From Falciphora oryzae (Eukaryota > Ascomycota > Sordariomycetes > Magnaporthales > Magnaporthaceae): a DNA stretch of 64,000 nucleotides. Positions 23,299-34,004 of the stretch are shown in pieces. Under the pieces are notes generated by a model. It was given only the letters and a program-made list of their open reading frames with translations, did not search any database and was not told the origin of the DNA. The stretch lies in assembly GCA_000733355.1 (NCBI GenBank), contig JNVV01000010.1, forward strand, positions 892,947 to 956,946, written 5' to 3'. The stretch's first letter is position 1; every line of letters begins with the position of its first letter. The position numbers and the translations under genes were made by a program.

Positions 23299-24712
23299 AT
23301 GGCGCGCATCAAGCAAGCACGACCCGTCCAGCGAGAACCCTCGTCAGAGTTCATTAGCAAGCACGACCGGCCACCACCGCCAGGCGCAGAAAATGGGAAG
23401 GCCAAGGCCGAGAGCAGGGCCGTAGCGGCGACGGACACGCTCCCAGAGGCGGGGCTGATGCAGCTCGTAGTTGCCGTCGCAGGCATCTACGGCTCCTTGT
23501 AAGTTTGATCTCGAGTCGCTTTCCTTTGCGCGCTCCGGAGCAGCGAGGCTGACCGATGCGTTTCTCCCACAGCCTCACCTGGGCCTATCTCCAAGAGAAG
23601 CTCACGACGACGCCGTACGGGCCCCCCGGCGCCCCAGAGGTGTTCAAGTTCCCCGTCTTCCTCAACACGATCCAGTCGTGCTTCGCGGCCGCGACCGGGC
23701 TCGTCTACCTCGTGGCCAGCACGCCCAAGGGCAAGGCCGTGCCGCCCGTGATACCCGCGCGGTCCATGCTGGGCCCGCTGCTGCTGGTGGCGGTGACGAC
23801 GGCGCTGGCGAGCCCGTTTGGCTACGCGAGCCTGGCCCACATCGACTACATCACCTTCCTGCTGGCCAAGTCGTGCAAGCTGCTGCCCGTCATGTTTCTG
23901 CACGTCACCATCTTCCGCAAGCGCTACCCCATGTACAAGTACCTCGTAGTCGCCGCCGTCACGGCCGGCGTCGCCGTCTTCACGCTGCATAGCGGCAGCA
24001 AGAAGGGCCACAAGAAGGCCGCCGCGTCCTCGACGGGCCAGACCGCCTGGGGTCTGCTCCTGCTCGGCATCAACCTGCTCTTCGACGGCCTGACCAACGC
24101 GACCCAGGACCACATCTTCACCGCCTTCCGCCCCTACTCGGGCCCGCAGATGATGTGCGCCAACAACCTCATGGGCGGCGCCGTCACTGCCGCCTACCTG
24201 CTCCTGAGCCCCTGGCTGGTCAGCACCGGCCTGGGCGAGTGGCTCGGCATGGACGCCGCCGGCGGCGCCGGCGAGCTACAGGCCGCCCTCGCCTTCATGC
24301 GCCGCTACCCATCCGTCTGGACCGACGTGCTCGGCTTCGCTGCGTGCGGCGCTGTCGGCCAGGTTTTCATCTGTAAGTTGTTCCTCTCTCTCCCCGTCGG
24401 CGCTCTAGCGACCTGTCGGCTGCCGCTGCTCGGACAATCTTGACCGGATTCTAACCGCACGTCTATGCGCACACAGTCTACACCCTCGCGACCTTCTCGT
24501 CCGTCCTCCTTGTCACCGTCACCGTGACGCGCAAGATGTTCACCATGATGCTCTCCGTCGTCGCCTTTGGCCACCGCCTGACCAGCATGCAGTGGCTCGG
24601 CGTCGGGCTCGTCTTTGGCGGCATCGGCGTCGAGGCCGCCATTGCGCGCCAGGAGAAGATGGCCAAGGAGGCCGCGAAGAGGGACAAGGCCTTGTCAGAA
24701 AAGGCCCAGTGA
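23299..24712 (+). CDS. hut1: UDP-galactose transporter homologue HUT1 (SLC35B type)
   Basis: Three exons: 23299-23498, 23573-24372 and 24477-24712, 411 aa, with in-phase GT-AG introns. A hydrophilic N-terminus of about 50 residues is followed by repeated hydrophobic segments consistent with 8-10 membrane spans. Conserved blocks include [44 protein letters not shown] and [13 protein letters not shown]. These match the HUT1/SLC35B1 nucleotide-sugar transporter family. Members reside in the ER membrane and are linked to UDP-sugar or nucleotide supply for the ER lumen. The tail is charged (Lys/Glu-rich) and cytosolic. No classical KKxx retrieval signal is visible at the extreme C-terminus. Confidence 0.94.
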
Positions 24713-26495
24713 TGGCTGAGACATCAGTATCCATTCATGTTTCCATATAGAACCCTCGATTTTCCTTCTCTCTCTCCTCTTCTTGCTAGATGTTTTCCTC
24801 CAAAGGTCAACAGCATATACTCTCCGAGTCCTGAGAGGCAGATCAAGTGCTGCGAGCACGTTTGAAAACGAGAGATCAGCCAAAGGTCCGATTCTGGGTC
24901 TAGGCGCTGGATCAGAAGGAAACGAAAAAGTCACTTGTTGCGGTGGCTTTTTGTCGGCCTCGACCAGGAAAATGCAAGATTTACTTGACTAGATTATTTA
25001 GATGTATATAGGTAGATACAATTCGACTAGTTCTCGACACTCCATAGTTCCTCGAGTCCAAATGGCAAGAGCCACACGCAAAAATAAGGAAGGAAAAAAA
25101 AAATAAAAAATAAAAAAAATGTGGCCACATTGGGAAACTGGGATACCACAGTAAGTGTGTGGCACGCAACTTCAAACAGCCTTATTGATCGGCGAGACAT
25201 GGCGGCCAGGCAGGGGACTGTGACACCGGAAGCCCAGTGCTCCACTCATTATTAGCCCGTCGGGGCTTTTTTTCCCTCATCCTAAGGCCAAAAAAAAAAG
25301 TCATCAGACGAAGTCAACGCTAGTAATAACCCAAAATTATTTTTAGAACCGCAACAACAGCCGGGGTGGGCCTATGTTGTGCGTTTGGAGGGAACTCAAA
25401 TCGCCTGCCCTGCCCCCAGACGCGGGTGGCGGCGAGGTGGGATGGTGGCGAAGAGCGAGCAAGGGATAGGTGGACGTGAGGAGGGCCCCCCGGGTACCGT
25501 GCTCGTGCTGATTAGGTATTGTAGGCCCAAAAAATGGACGGGTAGGGACTGTGTGTTTCCAGTCCCTCCCTCCCGTGCAGTCGATGCGACCCCGGTTCCA
25601 TCTCACTCCGGTATGTTTCGTTTCGGCAGCCAGCCAGAAACACAAGTCACGTTTGAATGCGGAAGACGCCCAAGACAAGGACCACGGCATGCTGGAGTTT
25701 CCCTTTTCAAGTTTGTAGATTCTCTAAGCTAAGTCAGAGGACAAAAGGGTTGCCTGAAGGGCGCCCCTTGCCTCGTTGGTATTCTAGTTTCCCCAATAAA
25801 ACTTCCGTCCTCATAAAATGCTAAGAAACAAATGCAGAGTTTTGGCGATGACAAGCCTTTGGCCCCCTGGGCATTGCTATAGTGACTCTCGTTCCCTAGG
25901 CCTCCCCTACATTGGTGTGGTGGCCGAGTGCACCGCCGCGTATCGGCGGATAAAGACTGCTGACCGATACATAGCTGACATGGAGCTTGGCAAGGAGCAG
26001 AGCAAAAACCCAGAAAGGGAAAGTCTGAATATAAAAAGATGGGCTTGTTGGTTGGTGCCCTTTATTCCCAAAGGCGCCGGTCTCCTTTCCAGTAGAATAG
26101 CCTCCCATACATGGAGAGCGAGACAAGAAATGCGTTGCTAGGGCGCCAGCTCGCTTTCTTTTGAAGTCTCCTCAAGATTACACATTTCGATTTAGCGTCA
26201 GGCTGTTAGGAAACACAAAGGGAAAGAGAGAAAAGAAAACAGAGAGAAAATAGCGAAAGGGTTTCCTCTCTCGTGGTTCGCCGCCCCTACCAGTTCGCCG
26301 CCCGCTGTGCTTGCTCGCGTGTCGGGAAATGTCGAAGTGAAATTTGACAAATGAAAGCATCTTCGTGGACACTGTGGACACTTGAAGAAAAAAGACAAAT
26401 GGGATAGATATGATATAGTTGTTATGATGGCGGTAAGCACGACCGCGTTGGCACACCGTAATATGAGTGGCCAATATGTAGAGGAGAGGCAATGC
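24713..26495. other. Convergent 3' region of HUT1 and MAPK phosphatase
   Basis: Holds both 3' UTRs. A-rich tracts occur at 25095-25120 and 25290-25300. The right end, next to the phosphatase stop, contains the UCAU cluster described separately. No gene seen. Confidence 0.55.
26351..26466 (-). promoter_or_regulatory. Cluster of four UCAU motifs in predicted phosphatase 3' UTR
   Basis: On the mRNA (minus) strand, UCAU occurs at 26466-26463, 26427-26424, 26413-26410 and 26354-26351, all within 145 nt of the stop at 26496. Chance would give about 0.6 in that length. UCAU is the motif reported for binding of the fission yeast KH protein Rnc1 to the Pmp1 phosphatase mRNA. Functional use here is inference. 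Confidence 0.35.
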
Positions 26496-29141
26496 TCAGA
26501 GCAGCTCGTCAATAGATCGGACGATGGGTGTCTCGCCTTTTGTCGGTGGGCTTCGCGGGTCCGCAACCTGCGTGGGCCGCGCGAAGGGGTGAAACGGATC
26601 TCTCGGGAACATGGTCTCCCGCGGTGAAAAGACACCATCGTCGGGCGTCGGAGGGACCTCGACTAGGCGCATCCCACCGAAATCGGCCCCGGGAAACGGC
26701 GCGGGGTGGAGAGGGTTGCTCGTCATCGTCTCGACTCGAGGCGACATTAGGGCGTCGTCGTCGTCGAAGGTTGCCGCGGGCATGATCGAAACCCGCGTTG
26801 CTGTCGAAGGCGCCGGCGCACGCTTCTCCGGCTGGGGCGCTTGCGGCGGGCTATCCATGCTGAGAGGCACGAAACCGCCGAAGCTACCAAAGCCGGCGAG
26901 CCCCCCAAAACCCTCGCTGTGGCTGGTGTCGCTCTTCTTCTGAAGCCTGTGGGCACCGAACCCGGGGGATGGTGGGGGTTTCCCAAACGACGACGGTGCA
27001 AAACCCGGTGATAGTGGGGGCATGGATAATGCGATGGGAGCAAGTCCATGGGATGAGGAGGGCTTTGATAGAGAAAGGGGAGCCAGGCCGGGAGCGAAAC
27101 CTGGAGACGGCGGGGGTCTCGTCGGCGCTGGCGGGGCGAAGCTGGGGAAAGGTGCCGCCCCCAATCCCGAAGGAGCAAACCCGGGCGATGGAGGCGGCCG
27201 TGATAATGATATTGCCTCAAATCCTAGTGATGAACGAGGCATCTGCAGTGATGTGGACTTGACCGGGCTTGAAGAACCCCGGCTCGCGGACACCTCAGAC
27301 GGCTTGGCAACGTGATCCATATTGAAGCGCCCAAACTTGCCGGGATCGCGCTCGTCTTCTTTTTCTGACCACGAGAAGCTGGATGGGGCTGAAGAGGGAC
27401 CGGGGGAGACAGGCTGTCCTGGCGTGGAGGATCCGCGCGCCCTGAGCGGACTCTTCTCAGGACTCTGGGTAGAGCCGGCCTCGTCGGGTAGCGGCGCCGT
27501 CAGCGGTTCCTTGGGAGCAATTTCGATAGCATCAACTGAGAGCGCCACACGGTGGTGCTTGGTCGGGCTCTTGCCCGCCCGCGGCCTCAAGGCAGAGGCA
27601 GGCGTAAGCCTCCGCTTGGAAACTTCCTTCTGGAAGTCCTGCAAGCAGTACATGAGACGCATGTTGGGGCTGATCCACCTGCTCTTGGCCTGAGCAGCGT
27701 AGTAAGCATCGTTCACGCTCAGCTCCGGGTTCTGATACATGCCGTAGGCAATGATCAGACTGGCCGACCGACTTGCGCCTTGCTGGCAATGAACCAAGAC
27801 CTTCTTTCCCTCTCTTGTCTTACGATCAATCGTCTCGCAGAGTGTCATGAGGTCCGGGGCAATGTCGGTGTTGTGATCCCAGGGCATGTGAATGTACTCG
27901 GGCTGTTTGACCGGGCTGAGGGCCCTGGGCGTGGTCGGGGTCGCAGCGTCATCCAAGGGGAACTCGAAAGCGGTGCTAAAACTTGCTGTTGTTGCGGCTG
28001 TGTCTGGGATCGGTGAGTCACTCGCGGGCAGTGTTGCCTTGGCATGAAACGGGTTGAGAACCTCGCGCGCGACGTTGATGACGACGTCGAATCTTGATGC
28101 CACCTCGGCCGAGGGCTCTGAGAACAAAAACACGTCATCCCTGTAGATGGCAATCGGACCGTTCGGATAGCCGGGAGACTTCTGGTCCTCGTTGTTCTCA
28201 ACCTCGTGGTAAGGCTCGAAATCGAAAGCAGCCCGATTCGCGACCTGTGCTCGGATCGGCGACTCTTCTTCATGAATGGTAGACCCAAACGTCGGGGGTG
28301 GCGCAGAAGGCTTGGATGGGCGCAGAAACTCGGAAAGGCCAGACTCGTTACGCTCCAGGACGGTGGGGATGGTCATGCCACCGACAGGCCCAAAGGTAGC
28401 CGATTTGAGACCCGAGAGCATGTGTGGCGACGAGGTCGAGTGTTTGAGGGCGCGCCGCTGGAGGATTGGGGGGATCGGGATAGTCGGCGATGAGGGGACC
28501 TCTAGCAAAGGAGCCGGCTTGTGTAGGTCTTGTGAGCTGGTCTTCAGGCTAAGCTGGCTGGGCTTGCGCTTCATGGCCGGGATTGTGGGCTTGATGAAGA
28601 CGGGAGACGATGGCTCAGAAACCAGCGTCGATGATAGAGAATTCGTAAAAGGCGGTTGTATTGAGAGCCCCTTCATGTTCCGCGGCCGCCTGGGTCCAGG
28701 CGAAGTCATGGGCCGCTGTGTGGGCTCCGAGACGGTGAGAGACGCCATCGATGACAGGCCCCCGAATGTCGGGCCGGGGAAGGAAGAGAGTGGGATAAGG
28801 TTGTTGATTGGAGAGTCCGGGGAGGACGAGGGAGACTGGTCCGAAAGGGATGACGAATCTGTACACGAGGCAGTCGTTGTCGGGGAGGAGTCTGCTGATT
28901 CGGTGTTCTGGGTCGAGGTGCTATCGTGGTGCTTGTGGAGAGGGTCGGATGGGATGGCGGCTGGGTGAAGAGGTTGTTGCTGGCCCGACAGCTTGGTCCC
29001 GGGCGAGTCGATGTCCATCATCTTGGAGTCCACAACGGTAATGGTGCCCCTGTCGTCCATAGCCCCTGACTCGATGTCGAAAACTGACATGAACGAAGGG
29101 ATCTGGTCCTCATACAAGCGCCTGGCCGCAGCTGAAGGCAT
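26496..29141 (-). CDS. Dual-specificity MAP-kinase phosphatase (MSG5/Pmp1-like)
   Basis: Single exon from the first ATG at 29141, about 881 aa. The N-terminal half is disordered and rich in SP/TP sites. The catalytic DSP domain lies at about residues 330-500. It carries the signature HCQQGASRSA (catalytic Cys about 452, Arg six residues later) followed by AYGMYQNPELS and the conserved WISPNMRL block. Family members dephosphorylate threonine and tyrosine of MAP kinases; Msg5 and Pmp1 act on cell-integrity and pheromone pathways. The C-terminal third has a degenerate PPSPGFAP repeat. The frame stays open about 44 codons upstream without ATG, encoding an Arg/Lys-rich stretch that resembles a MAPK docking motif, so a missed 5' exon is possible. 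Confidence 0.9.
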   Translation of the reverse strand: MPSAAARRLYEDQIPSFMSVFDIESGAMDDRGTITVVDSKMMDIDSPGTKLSGQQQPLHPAAIPSDPLHKHHDSTSTQNTESADSSPTTTASCTDSSSLSDQSPSSSPDSPINNLIPLSSFPGPTFGGLSSMASLTVSEPTQRPMTSPGPRRPRNMKGLSIQPPFTNSLSSTLVSEPSSPVFIKPTIPAMKRKPSQLSLKTSSQDLHKPAPLLEVPSSPTIPIPPILQRRALKHSTSSPHMLSGLKSATFGPVGGMTIPTVLERNESGLSEFLRPSKPSAPPPTFGSTIHEEESPIRAQVANRAAFDFEPYHEVENNEDQKSPGYPNGPIAIYRDDVFLFSEPSAEVASRFDVVINVAREVLNPFHAKATLPASDSPIPDTAATTASFSTAFEFPLDDAATPTTPRALSPVKQPEYIHMPWDHNTDIAPDLMTLCETIDRKTREGKKVLVHCQQGASRSASLIIAYGMYQNPELSVNDAYYAAQAKSRWISPNMRLMYCLQDFQKEVSKRRLTPASALRPRAGKSPTKHHRVALSVDAIEIAPKEPLTAPLPDEAGSTQSPEKSPLRARGSSTPGQPVSPGPSSAPSSFSWSEKEDERDPGKFGRFNMDHVAKPSEVSASRGSSSPVKSTSLQMPRSSLGFEAISLSRPPPSPGFAPSGLGAAPFPSFAPPAPTRPPPSPGFAPGLAPLSLSKPSSSHGLAPIALSMPPLSPGFAPSSFGKPPPSPGFGAHRLQKKSDTSHSEGFGGLAGFGSFGGFVPLSMDSPPQAPQPEKRAPAPSTATRVSIMPAATFDDDDALMSPRVETMTSNPLHPAPFPGADFGGMRLVEVPPTPDDGVFSPRETMFPRDPFHPFARPTQVADPRSPPTKGETPIVRSIDELL
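26950..27205 (-). repeat. Degenerate PPSPGFAP-type coding repeat
   Basis: Within the phosphatase C-terminus, four or five imperfect copies of a proline-rich unit (PPSPGFAP, PLSPGFAP, PPSPGFGA and variants) occur over about 85 residues. Each carries an SP dipeptide that a MAP kinase could phosphorylate. Confidence 0.8.
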
Positions 29142-30710
29142 ATTCGGCCCGTCTGCCGTCACTTGCTGTTCCACCTGTTGGAGACGCCTCCTCTTGCTCG
29201 CTTGCGCCAGTCGCCGCCGCGCGCTGTTGAACCAAGTTGTGTCCGTCTTGAATGAATCGGCTTGCGCGAACAAGCCGGACTATCGCCCTAGACGACTCGG
29301 GTCAAAGAGTGTTGTGATGAGGTCGCGATGGGGACAGCTCTGCTGAATCCTCCAGCGAACTACACCCCTTTTTTTTTTCGTCAACAAGACCAGAGCCGAG
29401 CTGGTCGTGTGGCGCGCAGCCTGGTTTGCCGCCCAGGTAAAGTGAAGCGAATGTCGCAAAATGCCAATTCCACCTGAAGCCGGGTCCAGACCTCTGGGAC
29501 AGCGGCAGAGTGAGAAGCGAAGCGCAAAACGCTTTGTTATTATCGCGGCAGCGTGTCTGCGGGGCGCGCCAGGATCCGAGTGCGAGCAGGTGATCGGGAG
29601 AAGGGGAGGGGATTGTCGAGGGTTCCGTGAGCGAGTAGGCGTCAGCACATTGTTGGAGGCGGACAAAGAGCGCGAGTTCGGAAGAAAAAGAAAGAAAAAA
29701 AAAAAAAAGAAGAAGAAAAAAGATCGAAGAGAAGAAAAACCTAGGGCGACACCAAGGTCGCGGTTTCCGATCGGCAATTAGCGTCGATAGGGTATGGCGT
29801 GCTGGCGAGAATGCCGTGTCTCTTGTCTTTTTTGTGTTTATGTCAAAGGGAAGAAGGGAAGTGAGGAAAAAAAGGAACAAGGAAAAAAAGATGAAGAAGG
29901 GGGGTGGAGAGAAAGATTCAAGATCGTGGGCAATGGTGGTTTGAAGGATGGAGATGGTGGTGGTGTGTGGCGGAAGGGGAGGAAAAATGGTTCATAGGGT
30001 GTGGGCTGGGGCCTGCTGGCGGATGGAGCCTCCCCCCTGAAGGCGGCGGCGAGCGGTTTGGACGGGCGTGCGGACACCAGTGCTGGGATGGATCCAAGGC
30101 GGCTTTTGCTTGGTTACTGGGGTGGCCGTTTGTGGGCTGCGGAGAGGCGACAACAGCTGGGAGACGGGGAAATCCAAGGTTGTGGGAGATGGGAGGAGGA
30201 CTGGAAACAGTGGACGGAAGGCCGCCTCCACTGCCTGTGCTCAGATGTCTCCCGCCTCGGAGGGAACGAGGGACCAGACAAGAAAAGAACAATTCGACCA
30301 GGGGCCGTTGCTCAATGCCAAATGCGACCGGCAGGCCCCACCTCGACAGGCCGCAGCTGGCCAATGGAGGCCGGCCCTCGCAGCCCTTGGCTGGCTTCGC
30401 AGACGGGCCCTCAGAGGGGGTGGCATCGGCCCCAGCGGGCGGCGGGGCTGGCTGCTGCTGGCTCGCGCTACTGCGCCCTCCGTCGCTCAACAGTCACGGC
30501 GGGTTGGCGAAACAAGTGGCATACTGTGACCTGCTATTAATAGCGGCCCGCAAAGTCAGTTGGCGCCAGCCGCTGGCCAATCACGCGCCCGCGCCGATAT
30601 TCGAGCGTGCAGGCGACAATCAAAGCCTCGCGACTCGTCGGGCGTGCCACCCCTGCCTCTCCGACCCCTCGGCCCAAGGACAGTGACTACCCGCGCTGCA
30701 TCTGATTTCC

Positions 30711-30729
30711 TTTTTTTTTTTTTTTTTTT
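30711..30729. repeat. Poly-T tract
   Basis: Nineteen consecutive T in non-coding sequence. Confidence 0.9.
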
Positions 30730-30994
30730 ATTGCCGCCACGGCCAGCCAGCGGGAGCCAAAAGTCCAGAAGGGTCTCCCGCGCGGGCGGCATTTTGCCGT
30801 GTCGTGCCGCTGTAGATGGTAGATAGGAGGAGGCATGTATGTAGACACCCAGAACGCGACCTGCCACCTCAGCACCTCCCCTCTACTGAGCCCTGGACGT
30901 CTGGCCCCTTCCGAGCACGCGCACCGAGGATCATTTCCCAGCGAGCCTAGTTGCAAGTCGGGTTGTTTTGCAAAGCACTGTTCGCGCGCGTGTA

Positions 30995-31030
30995 GGTGTG
31001 GGTGTGGGTATGGGTATGGGCATGGGCATG
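30995..31030. repeat. Six-unit GG(T/C)(G/A)TG hexanucleotide repeat
   Basis: Six successive hexamers in three pairs: GGTGTG twice, GGTATG twice and GGCATG twice. The G-rich strand is the plus strand. It is not the fungal telomere unit TTAGGG. Confidence 0.85.
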
Positions 31031-33976
31031 GGCAGCAGGTATGGGTGTGAGTGCGTGAGGGCTGCGCGTGCAATTGTCCGCCGGCGACCAAAGGAACACA
31101 GGACCCCTTCATCACCGCCGATGCAGGACATCCTGGATGATCAATCAATGGCGATCTGGAACCGGAAAGTGAAAATCAATGGTGCAAACGCTCGCCCCCT
31201 CCCTGCCTGGCCTGACCCTGAACCAGCTGTGTCCACACAGGCAGGACACGCCCATCGCTGCTTGCCGTGTCGCCTGCGCCTGCCATTGGGGTTTGGCTTG
31301 TTCCGTGCCCACCGTCTGCCAGGCAACTCAGCTGCGCATCTGGCGCTTGGGGGCACCTGAGAGAAGCGCTAAAAAGGCTGTCTTTAGAATAATGATAACA
31401 CCACGTACCCACCTTTCAGATGCCCGGGCTGAACACGGGCATGCGCAAATAAATTTGGCTTCGTGCCTGCCGTTTCTCCTTCTGTCGAGAACCGATTTTG
31501 GGATGGTTTCATACGAAGTCAATTGTCCGTCTGTCCGAGTCTGAGAGATTCGGCAGTGTTGACATTCAGTCAGTCCCAGGTGACTCTACTCCTGCCCCCC
31601 AACAGATGCCGCCCGTGACTTTGCGTCCACGTGGAGGGGTTTACCACATCGCATCGCTTCACATTGCCATCATGGAAACTCCCATAGGAACAGGCGGATG
31701 GATTTGCGTGTTGGCTTGTCGCATCCTCCTTTCATTCCTGCGGGTGCGCAAGCTGGCGCACTGTCTCGAAACACAGTCCCGCGGCGCAATCAGTCAAGAT
31801 GGAGAGACAGTGTGTGGGAGCCGTGCGAGGGCTCAAGTGGGGGAGGGCCTGGCACTCTCAGTGGGTCGTGTTTTTCCCTCGGCGCTAAACCCACGACAAG
31901 CGTCGACAGGGAACCCGCGCCCGAGATCGACTCCTGACTTTCCACACCTTGACAGATGTGAAACAGCGGCGGAGATTGGCCCCACCGCAATTGGTGCTCT
32001 CGTTGTCCCGCCGAATTCTCGACCCACAACCGCCGTCACATCGCCTCGATTGTGTGCTCCCTGCAAGTCAGCGCTCCGCAGCCACTGGAGCGGCGCGAAG
32101 GCCACAACCGGAGCAACCAGCCTGTCGCAATCAATTGCGCAAATCTGGCCGGAGCAATGGAAAGGCTTCTACGTAGTGCGATGCCAATTGCCGCCGTGAC
32201 GTGCGGACCTACAAATGTGCAGTGGCCGCCGCCAGACTTCACCGGCACGGAAAAGCACGGCTATCAACATGCCTGCTGTGCGGCATCCGTGATCTCTCCC
32301 AATTTTGCGACCTCGAGGCTGGTTACACAGCCACATTTTCAGTCGGAGGTTTCGGGTGAACCTAGCTCAGCACCCTGGCAAAACGCATAGAGGACCGCTC
32401 GCTTAGTGTGGATGCGCAGCAGGCGGGCGCTCTTTGCGTCTGCACATCCGCAGGGAAGCCTCCTCTGGCGGCATGACGATGTTCAATCTGCCACGGAGAT
32501 TCCGCGTCCCCGTAGGGCAGCCCACGAACCGTGGCGTGTAAAAATAAATCGAGAAAAGCGAAGAGGGAGCGAGGGGTGAAAAAGGGCTGGAGAGGGGAAC
32601 CCGGAGTAAGGCTGACGATACCTGGTGATCCTAATTGGGCGACGGATCGCGAACGTCACTTATTCTCCGTTGATGTTTATGCGCACGACATGCCGGGACG
32701 AAAGAGCGATACCTCCAACCGAGTTTGGGGCAGAGCCTCATCCCCCGTGAACGGGCCCGGGTTTCGCCGCAACACTCCGAACAAGAAAACCCCCGAAAAG
32801 GGGAGCGAGGCTGGCCCCACGCCTGATGAGCTTCGTGATTCATCATGCGCTGCGCCATTCGCCGGTCGGTCTTTTTTAGACACTGCGGCGTGCGCACTCG
32901 GTCATCCCGTGGCAAACGCGCCGCGCCACAGTCTTCGTCAAGCTGCCTCCGCGACCACTCGCTCGCACGTCACATGGCGTCTTGTTCCTGACGTCCGCTC
33001 GCATATGAGGATCCCGCTTAGCACGGGGCGTCCGTCTGATCTAAATCCATCGCTGGAGCTCCGCGGCTCCGCCAGATCGTGGCGAGGACCGGTCACGACA
33101 CTACCCGTCGCGCGCCCCATTAACCCTCCCGCCGGTCTTTTGAAGCACGAATGTCGCGTGTCGACGCTGTTCGCGGGCTTGGCCTGGACGACCCAATTGT
33201 CCCCTTTCCCCTTGTCCCGTTTCTTACCCCGTACAAGCCTCTTCTTCCTGGGTCTTCCCTCCCTTGTTTGCCACGCCCCTCTTTGAGCCTCATCTTACCA
33301 TGCGCCAGGTGCCCGCTCCATGATCAGATGTATGCAGATCAAACAAGATCGCGCCGCAGCACAAAAGGCATCGTGGCATCTCGCTCTCCATCTCCAGTGG
33401 CCCAAGACGCCAGTCGCGTGATGCCCAGTCGACGGCTGAAGATGTCCACCCCGCTCGCAGCGGGATGACCTAGGACGTCAGGAGGTGACGTACAAGGACT
33501 CCACGGCAGTCGGCAATGCACACGTCGCCAGTTCTTGCCAATGCCCAGCGTGCCGGCGGCACAATCGGGTAGTGCGACGGCGGTCGCTGGAGAACTTGGG
33601 AGCGTCAGCTCGGTGGGACGCCTTGCTCGGTCATCGGGATGCGGCTCTGGCCTCCCTTGCATGTCCACGCATCCGTGTCTTGATAATAGGGGGTCGCCCG
33701 GAGCCGTCACCTTGCTCTGGGGAGTTGAGATGGTGCAACAGGAGCGCACTCGGGCGTGCTTTCGCTTTTGCTTTTTTCTTGCCCCTTCCCCTTTTCTTCT
33801 TGGGAAGCATGCGTGAACGTACCGCCTCAGCCGCGCCGCTGACCCTGATAGAAACAGGAGTTGGCCCGGAATGTCCTAAAAAGGAATTGTGACTGTTGTA
33901 GGCATCGGTGCTGTCGCAGACAAGGGGTTGCCGTGTAATTATGTCATTTCTCCCTATCTATGGATTTTATATGTAC

Positions 33977-34004
33977 CTTTCCTTCCTTCCTTCCTTCCTT
34001 CCTT
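33977..34004. repeat. (CCTT)n microsatellite
   Basis: About seven CCTT copies at the start of a longer T/C-rich tract that continues to about 34100. Confidence 0.9.

Noticed and set aside
29904..30686. 260-codon plus-strand open frame and overlapping antisense frames
   Set aside because: Several overlapping frames of similar length on both strands indicate lack of stops from GC content rather than coding.
32531..33286. 251-codon plus-strand open frame in the 8.7-kb gap
   Set aside because: Composition is near random for this base content, there is no family resemblance, and no promoter or splice logic supports it.
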